From assembly GCF_018881505.1 (NCBI RefSeq), contig NZ_JACVQC010000001.1:1595927-1659926 (forward strand): DNA of 64,000 nucleotides, read 5' to 3'. How positions within the stretch are numbered: the first letter of the stretch is position 1; every line of letters starts with the position of its first letter. Made by a program: the position numbers and the translations under genes. Positions 41,087 to 50,397 of the stretch are shown here, piece after piece. Below the pieces are notes generated by a model, which saw nothing but the letters and a program-made list of their open reading frames with translations, was not told where the DNA came from and did not search any database. The DNA is from Polynucleobacter sp. UK-Mo-2m-Kol15 (GTDB lineage: Bacteria > Pseudomonadota > Gammaproteobacteria > Burkholderiales > Burkholderiaceae).

Positions 41087-42284
41087 TCCTGTTTTGGCGA
41101 ACCAGCCAAAACTTACGGCTCTGCCACCACTGTCTTTATATATTCATTTTCCGTGGTGTGAAAAGAAATGTCCTTACTGCGACTTCAATTCACATCAAAT
41201 TAAAGATGTCAGAAGTAATTCAGATAAAAATAAGTCACCAGGTTTTGATGAAGAGCGTTACATCAAAGCACTCATTGCCGATCTAGAGACAGAGCTTCCT
41301 AGAATATGGGGTCGTCAGGTACATAGTATTTTTATTGGTGGGGGCACTCCTAGCCTTCTCTCAGCCAATGGTATGAATGAATTACTCTCTGCGATTCGAG
41401 CCCGCGTGAACTTGGAGCCGGATTGTGAAATCACCATGGAAGCGAACCCTGGATCAGTCGAAGCTGAAAAGTTTGCCGGCTTTGCCAATGCAGGAATCAA
41501 TCGCGTCTCTCTAGGCATTCAGAGTTTTCAAGATGCGCAGCTCAAAGCCTTGGGCCGCATTCACAACGGCGAGGAAGCCAAGCGTGCGATTGAGATTGCA
41601 CTTGAGCACTTTAAGTCAGTCAATCTTGATCTTATGTTTGGACTACCAAATCAAACTCTAGATGCGGCAAGATCTGATATTGAAACTGCACTCTCTTTTA
41701 AGACTCCACACCTCTCTTTTTATAACTTGACGCTAGAGCCTAATACCTACTTCGCAAACTTTCCCCCAAAGCTTCCTAACGAAGATGAGATTGATGCCAT
41801 CTTTGAACAAAACCTGGCGCTTTTGGAAGGGGCGGGCTATAGACGCTATGAAATCTCTGCTTATGCCCGAAAAGATCAGGAGTGCAAACACAATCTAAAT
41901 TACTGGCGCTTTGGTGATTACATCGGTATTGGCGCAGGAGCGCATGGGAAGATTTCATTTCCTGACAAAATTACGCGACAGGTTCGAGAACGTCATCCAG
42001 AAGCTTATATGCAAGCGATGGAAAGCAAAGGCAATGCCTTAATCGAAGCCAAGGAGGTATCCGCTAAAGATCTTCCTTTTGAATTCATGCTCAACACTTT
42101 ACGACTTACCGATGGCGTAGACACTATTACCTTTAGTGAACGCACCGGATTGCCACTCAATACAGTATCCAGAGGATTAGATGCAGCCTGTAAAAAAGGT
42201 TTGCTCGATTTAAACCCAAATAAATTGAAGGCTACTAAGCAAGGCTTACGCTATCTCAACAACCTACAAGAGATGTTTTTATAA
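41070..42284 (+). CDS. hemW: Radical SAM heme chaperone HemW
   Basis: A radical SAM protein of about 404 residues that delivers heme to respiratory proteins. It shows IHFPWCEKKCPYCDFNSH with the 4Fe-4S cysteines, FIGGGTPSLLS, MEANPGSVE, and NLDLMFGLPNQTLD. The start is uncertain. No ATG precedes the SAM motif. I chose GTG at 41070, but TTG at 41052 or 41094 is possible, and the 5' end overlaps rdgB by about 17 bases. Coupling to rdgB is likely. Confidence 0.9.
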   Translation: MHNTLNPVLANQPKLTALPPLSLYIHFPWCEKKCPYCDFNSHQIKDVRSNSDKNKSPGFDEERYIKALIADLETELPRIWGRQVHSIFIGGGTPSLLSANGMNELLSAIRARVNLEPDCEITMEANPGSVEAEKFAGFANAGINRVSLGIQSFQDAQLKALGRIHNGEEAKRAIEIALEHFKSVNLDLMFGLPNQTLDAARSDIETALSFKTPHLSFYNLTLEPNTYFANFPPKLPNEDEIDAIFEQNLALLEGAGYRRYEISAYARKDQECKHNLNYWRFGDYIGIGAGAHGKISFPDKITRQVRERHPEAYMQAMESKGNALIEAKEVSAKDLPFEFMLNTLRLTDGVDTITFSERTGLPLNTVSRGLDAACKKGLLDLNPNKLKATKQGLRYLNNLQEMFL

Positions 42285-42291
42285 ACTTAAA

Positions 42292-43095
42292 TTACTTTCC
42301 AGTCCAGACGGGAGGCTTACCACCTAGAAATGCAGTAACTCCATTCTTAAAGTCTTCACTGCCATAGCACTCTAGAATCAAATCACTGCAATCAGGCAAA
42401 TTGTTTGTGATATGCCTCGCAAGAGTTTGTTTGCTAGATTTCTGCGTAATTGCTGCCAACTTCATTAAGCGATCAGCCAACTGATTTGCTTCACTCTCAA
42501 GAGCTTCAGCCGGATAAGTGGCCAAGAGGTAGCCCTGTTTAAGTAGCTCCGGCGCAGTCACTAGCTCGGCTAATAACAACATACGTTTAACAATATTTAC
42601 TCCTAGGTGAGCTACGAGCCAAGCAAGGTTACTCGCAGATAAACAATTACCGAGAGTTTTAGCGATAGGAACTCCAAAGCGAGCATCTGGGGTGGAGATT
42701 CTAAAATCACAGCAAGTAGCAATTGCAAGACCCCCACCTATTGCCATGCCATCAATCACCGCAATCGTCGGCATGGGCAGCGTTGCCAGGGGCGCAAGGT
42801 ATGCATCAATGCCCTCCTCATAACGAATCCCATCATTGCCAGAAGTAAATGTTGAGAATTGGGCAATATCACTGCCGGAGACAAAAGACTTTCCACCAGC
42901 ACCTCGCAAAATAGCCACTCTCACATTAGAGCTCTTTGCCAAATCCTCGCAAATGGATTTCAGGGTTTGGTACATTCCCACAGTCATTGCGTTACGCGCA
43001 GCAACATGATCAAAGGTGATGTACGCAACATCATTACAAAGCTCTAAGCGAACTTCAGCATGGGGATCTGAGGAGAGATTTTGATCTGTTGTCAT
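42292..43095 (-). CDS. Crotonase-fold (enoyl-CoA hydratase/isomerase) family protein
   Basis: A 267-residue protein with the crotonase CoA and oxyanion motifs GAGGKSFVSGSDIAQF (near residue 63) and DGMAIGGGLAIATCCDFRIS. Where typical hydratases have catalytic glutamates (after GGG and in the FG-PE motif), this one has alanine and FGVPIA, so it may not be a hydratase. I start at the ATG at 43095; an ATG at 43116 lies inside a hairpin. It is convergent with hemW and downstream of a Bug gene. Confidence 0.82.
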   Translation of the reverse strand: MTTDQNLSSDPHAEVRLELCNDVAYITFDHVAARNAMTVGMYQTLKSICEDLAKSSNVRVAILRGAGGKSFVSGSDIAQFSTFTSGNDGIRYEEGIDAYLAPLATLPMPTIAVIDGMAIGGGLAIATCCDFRISTPDARFGVPIAKTLGNCLSASNLAWLVAHLGVNIVKRMLLLAELVTAPELLKQGYLLATYPAEALESEANQLADRLMKLAAITQKSSKQTLARHITNNLPDCSDLILECYGSEDFKNGVTAFLGGKPPVWTGK

Positions 43096-43130
43096 AAAAT
43101 AAAAACCCTCCCTCATTCAAGAGAGAGGGT
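43096..43130 (-). terminator. Terminator-like hairpin abutting the crotonase-family start codon
   Basis: On the minus strand ACCCTCTCTC, a 6-base loop and GAGGGAGGGT pair with one mismatch, then TTTTTATTTT runs directly into the ATG at 43095. It can serve as the terminator of the Bug gene upstream, but the GAGGGAGGG arm is also the only purine-rich ribosome-site candidate for the downstream gene, so the hairpin would mask it. Confidence 0.7.
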
Positions 43131-43167
43131 ATGGAAATACTATAACTGAAAAAATTCAGTTGCTAAA

Positions 43168-44166
43168 TTAATCAGACTTGATATTCAAACTCTTTACCAA
43201 GCGCTGATACTTCACTAACTCGCCAGCTAAAAATAAACTGAAGGCTGCCGGCGTGGCGGGTCCTTCCGGCTGTAATCCTTGAGAATCTAGGGTTCTCTTG
43301 ATTTGTGGATCATTCATAGCTGCTTTTACAGCCTGATCAATCTTATTCACCGTAGCAACATCCATTCCCTTGGGACCCATAATGGAATACCAATTAGTCA
43401 CATCGAAACCAACAATGCCAACTTCATTAAAAGTGGGGACTGTCGGCAAGATGGATAAGCGCTTTGGAGTAGAAATAGCAAGAGCCTTGAGATTGCCATC
43501 TTTGATTTGCTGCAAATTGGGCGGCAAGGTATCGAAATTCATAGTAATTTGCCCGCCGAGCAAATCGATAATCGCCTGACCACTACCCTTATAAGGAACG
43601 TGGTTCATTTCTACACCAGCAATCTTAGAGAACAAGGCGCCTGCTAAATGCTGCGTACTACCAATACCTGAGGAGCCGTAGGTCATCTGACCTGGGTTTT
43701 GTTTAGCCAATGTAACTAATTGTGCAACCGAGTTTACGGGTAAGGAGGATTTCACTACCAATACATTAGGAACGTATCCAAGATAAGTAATTGGCGTAAA
43801 GTCCGTTGCTGCGTTGTAAGGGACGCTAGCAAGCACGAAAGGGGCAATTGCATTGGAATTGGAGTGTCCCATTAACAAGGTGTAGCCATCAGCTGGGGAC
43901 TTGGCCACTAAATCGGCCCCAATAGTGCCGGCCGCCCCTGATCGATTTTCAACAATCACACTTTGGCCCAAAATTTCACTCATCTTTGGTGCAATTGCGC
44001 GAGCCACAATATCAGTACCACCACCGGGAGCGAAACCCACGATCAAACGAATTGACTTAGTTGGAAAAGCTTGCTGAGCGTTGACGGAAAATGAGAAGGC
44101 ACCACAAATACCGAGGGCCAAAAAAGCAAATCTACGCAAAATGCGCGTTGGGGATTGTTTGATCAT
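43168..44166 (-). CDS. Bug/TctC-family tripartite tricarboxylate transporter substrate-binding protein
   Basis: A 332-residue periplasmic binding protein. The signal peptide (about 1-30, ending VNAQQ) is followed by [20 protein letters not shown] and [20 protein letters not shown], the Bug ligand-loop signatures. I start at the ATG at 44166, with GGAG about 5 bases upstream. The frame is open 30 more codons. No TctA/TctB membrane genes are nearby. It is divergent from a CoA-transferase gene. The ligand is probably a carboxylate. Confidence 0.92.
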   Translation of the reverse strand: MIKQSPTRILRRFAFLALGICGAFSFSVNAQQAFPTKSIRLIVGFAPGGGTDIVARAIAPKMSEILGQSVIVENRSGAAGTIGADLVAKSPADGYTLLMGHSNSNAIAPFVLASVPYNAATDFTPITYLGYVPNVLVVKSSLPVNSVAQLVTLAKQNPGQMTYGSSGIGSTQHLAGALFSKIAGVEMNHVPYKGSGQAIIDLLGGQITMNFDTLPPNLQQIKDGNLKALAISTPKRLSILPTVPTFNEVGIVGFDVTNWYSIMGPKGMDVATVNKIDQAVKAAMNDPQIKRTLDSQGLQPEGPATPAAFSLFLAGELVKYQRLVKSLNIKSD

Positions 44167-44243
44167 ACGGACTCCATTTTTTGTTTTATATTCAGGGCTA
44201 TTAATAAGCTTGCTAATATAAACATATAAAAACAATTGAGACA

Positions 44244-45461
44244 ATGATGAAAACACCTATCAACAAGCCATTACCCCTGGCTGGTGTGAGGGTTCTTGAC
44301 GTCAGTCAAGTCATGGCTGGACCCTACTGCTGCATGCTACTGGCTGACCTAGGTGCTGACGTCATCAAAATTGAACCCCCGGGCACTGGGGATCAAACTC
44401 GCGGGGCAATGGGATTCAAAATGAAGGGCTCAGACAGTATGGGCTTTCTGAATATGAATCGCAATAAACGCAGCGTGACAATCAACCTCAAAACGGAAGC
44501 CGGGAAAAAAGTATTCTTTGAGCTCGTTAAAACGGCAGATATCTTGGTGGAAAACTATCGCCCTGGCGTCATGAAAAAACTGGGCATTGATTACGCCTCA
44601 CTCAAGGACCTCAATCCCGGACTAGTCTATGCCAGCATCTCGGGATTTGGTCAAACTGGACCATGGGCAGATCGGCCGGGCTTTGACCTAATGGCACAAG
44701 CAATGTCTGGTGTAATGAGCGTCACTGGCTATCCCGATGGCCCCCCTGTAAAAGCAGGCGTTCCAGTGGCAGATATTGGTTGCGCCCTTTTTGCAGTCTA
44801 TGGCATTTTGTCAGCCTATATCGGCAAAATGAAATCTGGTGAAGGGCAATTTATTGACGCCTCCTTATTTGATTCAGCCTTGGCTTTCTCAATCTGGGAT
44901 ACGGCGCAATACTGGGGTACCGGAGTTGAACCCTATAAGCTAGGTACTGCAAATCACATGAGTGCACCCTATCAAGCTATGAAAGCAGCTGATGGCTACT
45001 TTGTGATGGGGGCCACCAATCAGAAGCTCTGGAAATTGCTCTGCGACACAATTGGTCGCCCAGAATTATTTGAAGATCCACTATTCAGAACAAATCCACT
45101 GCGTCTAGCCAACCGCTTAATTCTGGCGGCTGAACTGGAAAAGACTTTTATTACCAAAACTAGCGAAGAATGGGTAGATCTCCTCTTGGCGGCAGGCATT
45201 CCTGCTGGACCAATCAATACCTATCCACAGGCATTTGATAGTGAGCATGGTCAACATCGCAAAATGCGTATGGAGATTGATCATCCCATTGAAGGCAAAG
45301 TTCCGAATATTGGCTTTGCCGTCAAGATGATGGGAACTCCACAGCAGGTATCTCGTCACCCACCTTTACTGGGGGAGCACACCAATGAATTGCTTGAGGA
45401 ATTGGGTATTGCTGGCGAGGAACTTAAGGCACTGGAAGACGGTGGCGCATTCGCACCTTGA
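44244..45461 (+). CDS. CaiB/BaiF (class III) CoA-transferase
   Basis: A 405-residue enzyme transferring CoA between carboxylates. The N-terminus has [20 protein letters not shown] and [32 protein letters not shown] follows near residue 73, and [18 protein letters not shown] carries the catalytic aspartate. Its substrates cannot be read from sequence. It is divergent from a Bug protein and close to a crotonase-family gene, which suggests catabolism of an imported acid through a CoA ester. Confidence 0.9.
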   Translation: MMKTPINKPLPLAGVRVLDVSQVMAGPYCCMLLADLGADVIKIEPPGTGDQTRGAMGFKMKGSDSMGFLNMNRNKRSVTINLKTEAGKKVFFELVKTADILVENYRPGVMKKLGIDYASLKDLNPGLVYASISGFGQTGPWADRPGFDLMAQAMSGVMSVTGYPDGPPVKAGVPVADIGCALFAVYGILSAYIGKMKSGEGQFIDASLFDSALAFSIWDTAQYWGTGVEPYKLGTANHMSAPYQAMKAADGYFVMGATNQKLWKLLCDTIGRPELFEDPLFRTNPLRLANRLILAAELEKTFITKTSEEWVDLLLAAGIPAGPINTYPQAFDSEHGQHRKMRMEIDHPIEGKVPNIGFAVKMMGTPQQVSRHPPLLGEHTNELLEELGIAGEELKALEDGGAFAP

Positions 45462-45488
45462 GTCATTTACTTCTCCCCTAGAAAAGAA

Positions 45489-45508
45489 ATGGGCTCTAAG
45501 GAGCCCAT
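45489..45508. terminator. Bidirectional terminator between convergent genes
   Basis: ATGGGCTC (45489-45496), loop TAAG and GAGCCCAT (45501-45508) form a perfect 8-bp stem, with CTTTCT on one side and TTTCTTTTC when read on the other strand. It lies between the stops of the convergent CoA-transferase and alkylsulfatase-like genes. Confidence 0.8.
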
Positions 45509-45540
45509 CTTTCTAGTATCTTTCCGTTATTTTATTTTAC

Positions 45541-47643
45541 TCAAGCACCATCAGAATTAGCGATTGGAGGAGCCTCAAACGGATCTTTGCTTGGTTTGGT
45601 GGCTGGGGCTTTTATAGCCTTCGTACCAGGCATCAATTCAAAGTCTGGAGTAAAGGTAGTCATCGTGCTGCGCAATTGATCAAATGCTTTGCGATCACCC
45701 TCAAACTTAGCTTTTCCTTCGGCTTGTAGTTTTTCAAAAGTAGTTTGACCACCCATGACTTTTTCCAAGTCACTGCGGTTAATGGTGATCGACAAGTTTG
45801 GATTTTTATCCTGATAACCCTTGATATTGCTTAGCGCAGAATTACTCATCTCCACCACAAACTTTTCGCCATTATCTGGAGTGCTTAAGTTGATCTTGAA
45901 TTTCATGCCAGCAGCTTTTTTGCTATCCATGCTAATAGCCAACGCGTTCAACCAAAGCTCTGTAGTCATTGCTCTGATCATGTCAGGGCCATTGGTCTTC
46001 GGTGATGCGCCAGAAGGCATGCCATGGCGTAATTCGTAAGCAGCCCCTAGGAAACTATTGCGTACGCTAGGACTTTCTTTTTGATAACCAATTTGTTCAA
46101 AAATATCTGCTAGCAAATCTTTGGCAGCTGTATTGTTTGGCTCTGCATAAACTAGCTTATTCACAATCTCCATTGCTTCACGATATTTACCTTGCTTGTA
46201 GAGCTGTTTACCTTTTGCCATAATCTTGCCTGAACCACCCATCATCTCTACATACAAGGGTGCAGAGTCTTTTGGCGATAAAGGAATTAAGGTGGCAGGA
46301 TTAGCATCCCAGTAACCTAGATAACGATTAATCACAGCACGACTGTTGTGCTCTTCTGAGCCATGGTAGCTATGCGCAGCCCATTGAGATTTCAGACTCT
46401 CTGGTTGCTTGTAAACGTTGTGTACTTCATTAATGGTGACACCATTGTTAGCTAGATGAAGCACTTCATTATTTAAGTGGGCATAACTATCACGCTGAGT
46501 GCGCATGACTTCTTGAACACGATCATTGCCCCAGCGCGGCCAGGAGTGTGAAGCAAACATGACTTGCGCTTCATTGCCATAGCGATATAAAGCATTATTA
46601 ATATTTTTAGACCATGCCAAGGCGTCACGCACTAAAGCGCCGCGTAAGGTGTAAATGTTGTGAATAGTGCCAGTAATATTTTCAGCAGCCCAGAATGCTT
46701 TTAGCTGGGGGAAATAGGTGTTCATCTCAGCAGGAGCTTCCGTGCCAGGGGTGTTCTGGAACTCCATCTCCACTCCATCCACCGTCATTTTTTCAAATGG
46801 CTCGTTAATTAAAATGGTGGGCTCAATTAAGCCTAGGTTACCGGCCGCAGTATTTTTACCAATCGACTGATCAACGTGACCAAATGGGCTGCGTGGTAAT
46901 AAAACGCCGTACTGGAAATACAGGCGGCGCGTCATGGCATTACCAGCGTATACGTTTTCTGCCACGGCATGATCCATAAAACCTGCTGGGGCAATAATCT
47001 TAACCTTGCCACTCTTCACATCCGCCTCATCCACTACGCCACGTATACCACCAAAATGGTCAGCATGAGAATGGGAGTAAACCACTGCAACTACTGGACG
47101 CTTGCCTAGCTTCTCATTGACTAGCTCCAAAGCTGCTCTGGCAGTCTCTTTGGAGGTTAATGGATCAAAGACAATCCAACCGGTTTTTGTTTTGACAAAG
47201 CTAATATTAGATAAGTCAAAACCGCGAACTTGATAGATTTGTCCTGGCACGACTTCATAGAGGCCGTAACCCATATTGAGAATCGCTTGACGTTGCAATG
47301 ATGGATGAACGCTATCAAAGTCCTTACCTTGTAAGAGGAAGTCATAACTACCCATATCCCAAGCGACGTTACCGGCATCAGCCATGATGGTTTTATAAGT
47401 AGGCGCAGCAATAAATCCCCTCTTAGATTCTTCAAAGTCGCGCTTGTCTTCGAAAGGTAAGGTTTTACGTAAGCCATTTTGTAACTCAACAGTAAATGTC
47501 GAAGGTGCCTTACCCTTTGGATCAAAATGTTTACCTTGCATCGCGCCCGGATCAGCAACAACTCCGCCGCCGCCAGCAGCTAAGGCAGAATTGCCCAAAA
47601 AGAGTGAAATGGACAACGCAATCAGTGTAATTTTGGTTTTCAT
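45541..47643 (-). CDS. Alkyl sulfatase-like metallo-beta-lactamase (SdsA family)
   Basis: A 700-residue exported hydrolase. The signal peptide (about 1-22) is followed by a metallo-beta-lactamase domain with VVYSHSHADHFGGIRG near residue 188 and an E-rich active-site region including TPGTEAPAEMNTYFP. A helical dimerisation region follows, then a C-terminal SCP2-like domain (about 570-675). This order matches SDS-hydrolysing alkylsulfatases such as SdsA1, which release sulfate from alkyl sulfate esters. It appears to be a single-gene unit. Confidence 0.9.
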   Translation of the reverse strand: MKTKITLIALSISLFLGNSALAAGGGGVVADPGAMQGKHFDPKGKAPSTFTVELQNGLRKTLPFEDKRDFEESKRGFIAAPTYKTIMADAGNVAWDMGSYDFLLQGKDFDSVHPSLQRQAILNMGYGLYEVVPGQIYQVRGFDLSNISFVKTKTGWIVFDPLTSKETARAALELVNEKLGKRPVVAVVYSHSHADHFGGIRGVVDEADVKSGKVKIIAPAGFMDHAVAENVYAGNAMTRRLYFQYGVLLPRSPFGHVDQSIGKNTAAGNLGLIEPTILINEPFEKMTVDGVEMEFQNTPGTEAPAEMNTYFPQLKAFWAAENITGTIHNIYTLRGALVRDALAWSKNINNALYRYGNEAQVMFASHSWPRWGNDRVQEVMRTQRDSYAHLNNEVLHLANNGVTINEVHNVYKQPESLKSQWAAHSYHGSEEHNSRAVINRYLGYWDANPATLIPLSPKDSAPLYVEMMGGSGKIMAKGKQLYKQGKYREAMEIVNKLVYAEPNNTAAKDLLADIFEQIGYQKESPSVRNSFLGAAYELRHGMPSGASPKTNGPDMIRAMTTELWLNALAISMDSKKAAGMKFKINLSTPDNGEKFVVEMSNSALSNIKGYQDKNPNLSITINRSDLEKVMGGQTTFEKLQAEGKAKFEGDRKAFDQLRSTMTTFTPDFELMPGTKAIKAPATKPSKDPFEAPPIANSDGA

Positions 47644-47792
47644 GTAAGCCTTGATGGGGAGCCGAAATTGTTACAAAAGTTGATTTTACAAATGTAAAGA
47701 TAGGCCTAGCTTTGGGCAATTACCTTTAGAGCTAATAACTTTAGTCCAAATGGTCGGAAAAAGACAATAAATTGCGCCCCGCTACTCGGTTT

Positions 47793-48467
47793 TTACTGAG
47801 TCAGACTAGGTAACCCGCCGCTCAAGGTCAAGTAGAAGAAGTAAAGGGCGCCTAAAAATATAACTGCGCCAATCAGGTACTGTGGATAACGAATCCCCTG
47901 TTCTGGAAATCCCTTTTTTTTGCCAGTTACCATCGATCGAACTAAGTTCTGCCTTTCAATCACACTCATACCAATTGCGGCAATGATGTGAACAATGACT
48001 AGACCCAGAACTATACTGGAAATTGCCTCATGCGCCTCAGACACAAAACTCCCCAAAAACTCTTTAACAGATAGATAACCGGTTAAACCAATCAATAGTA
48101 TGAGCAACATCAGCGCAAACATCACTAGACCACCTGCTGGGTTGTGACCAACATCATGATGCGGATAGCCACGCAACATCGACATGAAGTGTCCGAGTAC
48201 CGCCTTGGGGCTTTTCAGGAACTGATTAAATCTAGCGTAGCGGGTTCCAATAACACCCCACACCAATCGGATGAGGATCAGTAAGCATGCGGTATATCCA
48301 AATGCATAATGAATCATGGCCAATTGCTCGCTCTCAGAGCTGAGCCAGGCACCAGCAAAGCAAATCACTAACAGCCAATGGAATACTCTCACAGGCATAT
48401 CCCATACCATAATGGCTTGCTTCAGTTTGCCAGTAGCCCCAACTGTGTCGTTCAAAGGCTTACTCAT
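47793..48467 (-). CDS. Cytochrome b561-type membrane protein of an SHP cluster
   Basis: A 224-residue inner-membrane protein with about four hydrophobic segments plus a C-terminal one. Heme-ligand-type histidines occur in VRVFHWLLVICFAGAW (near residue 27), MIHYAFGYTACLLIL, AHEAISSIVLGLVIVHII and nearby positions, the NiFe-hydrogenase/b561 pattern. It is the third gene after an SHP-like cytochrome and a diheme cytochrome c, with a 4-base overlap (ATGA). It probably exchanges electrons between the quinone pool and the two periplasmic cytochromes. Confidence 0.86.
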   Translation of the reverse strand: MSKPLNDTVGATGKLKQAIMVWDMPVRVFHWLLVICFAGAWLSSESEQLAMIHYAFGYTACLLILIRLVWGVIGTRYARFNQFLKSPKAVLGHFMSMLRGYPHHDVGHNPAGGLVMFALMLLILLIGLTGYLSVKEFLGSFVSEAHEAISSIVLGLVIVHIIAAIGMSVIERQNLVRSMVTGKKKGFPEQGIRYPQYLIGAVIFLGALYFFYLTLSGGLPSLTQ

Positions 48468-48940
48468 TTCACGGGGATCTTGATGTTTTTCTCACTAAAG
48501 ACACCATTAGCTGCATCAATGTGACAAGCACCACAGTTTGCTGGACTCTTAATGCCTGCGCGTTTCCAAACGTCAGCATTTACCTCATCATGCTTACGAA
48601 TAAACCACGATGTTTTAGTAATGCGGTTTTCAGGAGCGGTCTCACTGTACTTTTGTCGAGTAGTCGCATTCTTGACCAGCCAATTTGTCAGCTCAGTCTG
48701 GGTCTTTGGATCCAAGCTGGCATCGGTACCGAAGTGCTTTGACAATCCAGACATGATGTTTTTCCAACTCTGCTGACTTAAGAGTGCTGGTGGATAGGCC
48801 ATATGGCAACTTGCGCACTCGGCTTCATAAGAAGCTGGCGTATCCGTAGGCATTGTCATTTTTGCGGCGAATGTACCTGGGGATGCTATTAGCAAGGCCG
48901 CAGCAATCAATACCATTTTTTTCATTGAAAAGGAACTCAT
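48464..48940 (-). CDS. Diheme cytochrome c (DHC-like)
   Basis: A 158-residue periplasmic cytochrome with a signal peptide (about 1-25) and two heme c attachment motifs, CASCH near residue 42 and CGACH near residue 136. ETAPENRITKTSWFIRKHDE between them resembles the diheme cytochrome c found next to SHP in Rhodobacter. It overlaps both neighbouring genes by 4 bases. It likely passes electrons between the membrane cytochrome b and the SHP-like protein. Confidence 0.87.
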   Translation of the reverse strand: MSSFSMKKMVLIAAALLIASPGTFAAKMTMPTDTPASYEAECASCHMAYPPALLSQQSWKNIMSGLSKHFGTDASLDPKTQTELTNWLVKNATTRQKYSETAPENRITKTSWFIRKHDEVNADVWKRAGIKSPANCGACHIDAANGVFSEKNIKIPVK

Positions 48941-49320
48941 TTAACAGTCATTAACCAAGCAAGGACATCTGCTTTTTCTTGCGCTGTGCAGTCTCTAGTA
49001 AGTACATCATTGCAATTGCGCTTAAACCATTTATCAGCCTTGGCCTCATCAGTGAAGCGTGCAGAATTGGCGCTAGGTGCTAAGGGCTTAATCACCTTCC
49101 CAGTCACAATATGTTTAGTTTCATGATTGGGGGGATTTTCATGGCAGGATGCACAGCTCCACTCATTGCCATGCTTTGCATTGAAGAACTGCTCTCCACG
49201 AACTGGGGATCCCTTTCCTGATTGAGCCTCATAGGATTTAAGCAAATCTTGTGGCGTTACTGCACAAACTCCAAGGGCTGTAGCCATTAAGACAGATCCT
49301 GAAAGTAACTTCCAAAACAT
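48937..49320 (-). CDS. SHP-like monoheme cytochrome c (DUF1924)
   Basis: A 127-residue exported cytochrome with a signal peptide (about 1-20) and one heme motif, SCASCHENPPN near residue 55. The C-terminal KWFKRNCNDVLTRDCTAQEK fits the DUF1924/SHP family, where an asparagine is the distal heme ligand and a disulfide lies nearby. SHP binds oxygen and small ligands, but its physiological substrate is unsettled. The gene leads the three-gene cytochrome operon, and an FNR-like site lies 55 bases upstream. Confidence 0.85.
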   Translation of the reverse strand: MFWKLLSGSVLMATALGVCAVTPQDLLKSYEAQSGKGSPVRGEQFFNAKHGNEWSCASCHENPPNHETKHIVTGKVIKPLAPSANSARFTDEAKADKWFKRNCNDVLTRDCTAQEKADVLAWLMTVK

Positions 49321-49374
49321 ATGGGGCCCTATTAGCTGTACTTATTAAGTATGCACCCCTTAAAAGGTAGAAGA

Positions 49375-49388
49375 TTGCGATAGATCAA
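49375..49388. promoter_or_regulatory. Possible FNR/Anr box upstream of the SHP operon
   Basis: TTGCGATAGATCAA matches the FNR consensus TTGAT-N4-ATCAA at 8 of 10 defined positions. It sits 55 bases upstream of the SHP-like start codon, in a divergent spacer. Oxygen control would suit the gene products. One half-site is weak, so this is tentative. Confidence 0.35.
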
Positions 49389-49567
49389 TAAATAGGGTGG
49401 AAATTAAGTGAAATTCCCCTTTTTTTGGCTGAATTAGCCCTAAAAATTCATTCTCATTAACAACATGAGTAATACAATCTCCACAAATGCCAAAACAACT
49501 GCATTTCCATTGACCGCATGACCGCTTAAAGGTGGTGCGCCCCTATTTACTAAGGATTAATACTGTT

Positions 49568-50149
49568 ATGAAAAAACTACTCATTATTATTGTGCTTGCC
49601 GCTATAGCAGCTGGTGCTTACTTCATGCTGAACAAACCAAAGGCTCCAGTAGCTGCTGTAGCCGCTCAAGAAGCCGCCCTTCTTTATGATGGCGAAGTCA
49701 TCAAGATTGATGCTGCGACTCGTACAGTTACTCTCAAAAATCAAGATGGTGAATCTACCATCGTTGCAGGACCTGAAGTAAAGAACTTTGCTGAAATCAA
49801 AGTTGGCGATCGTTTTGATGTTGTATATGAACTCGCTGTAGCAATTGAATTAGTTAAGGTAAAAAACCCAGGTGTAACTAGCGAGCAAGTAACAACTACT
49901 TCCGCTACTGCACCACAAGGTGATAAGCCTGGCATGATCACAACCAACACTGTTACTGCAACTGCGAATATTGAAGCGATTGATGCAACTAAGAACATCG
50001 TTTCTTTAAAAGGTCCTCAAGGAAATATCTTCAAAGTAAAAGTTCAGAATCCTGACTTGATGAAAGATATTGCTGTAAACGACCAAGTTAAAGTGGTTTA
50101 CACAGAAGCAATTGCTGCAGTAGTCAGCGCGCCAGCCGCTAAGAAGTAA
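49568..50149 (+). CDS. Exported protein of unknown function with two repeated beta domains
   Basis: A 193-residue protein with an N-terminal membrane or signal segment (about 4-21). Two related halves follow: LYDGEVIKIDAATRTVTLKN with VGDRFDVVYELAVAIELVK, and TATANIEAIDATKNIVSLKG with VNDQVKVVYTEAIAAVV. Each looks like a small beta-barrel module of about 60 residues. I do not recognise a named family. I start at ATG 49568, since AAGGA precedes it by about 12 bases. A terminator follows. Confidence 0.7.
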   Translation: MKKLLIIIVLAAIAAGAYFMLNKPKAPVAAVAAQEAALLYDGEVIKIDAATRTVTLKNQDGESTIVAGPEVKNFAEIKVGDRFDVVYELAVAIELVKVKNPGVTSEQVTTTSATAPQGDKPGMITTNTVTATANIEAIDATKNIVSLKGPQGNIFKVKVQNPDLMKDIAVNDQVKVVYTEAIAAVVSAPAAKK

Positions 50150-50181
50150 TGCACTAAATCTTTTCTAGTTAACAGAAAGAC

Positions 50182-50213
50182 AAAACCCCAGCAAGTGATT
50201 GTTGGGGTTTTTT
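50182..50213 (+). terminator. Intrinsic terminator
   Basis: AAAACCCCAGCAA (50182-50194) pairs with TTGTTGGGGTTTT (50199-50211), with a GTGA loop and a trailing T run to 50213. It ends the gene at 49568-50149 and could also act on the other strand. It is the last core-chromosome feature before the integrated element. Confidence 0.9.
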
Positions 50214-50397
50214 ATTTGGCGGAAGAGGTGGCAGCCAATAATAATACTGAGTGAGACTAGTTGAGACAGCATAATATAGCTATAGCCCTTTATTTATGTA
50301 TATAAATAGAAAATACTCAGCATCAAACAATCTTATTCAGTACAATTGAATCTCATTATTTTGGGTAGGTATTTGGGTTTCAATTGGGGAATATGGC

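Noticed and set aside
50211..50397. Left attachment site of the integrated element
   Set aside because: The AT-rich spacer has small palindromes (for example TATAGCTATA at 50275), but I found no matching direct repeat at the right side.
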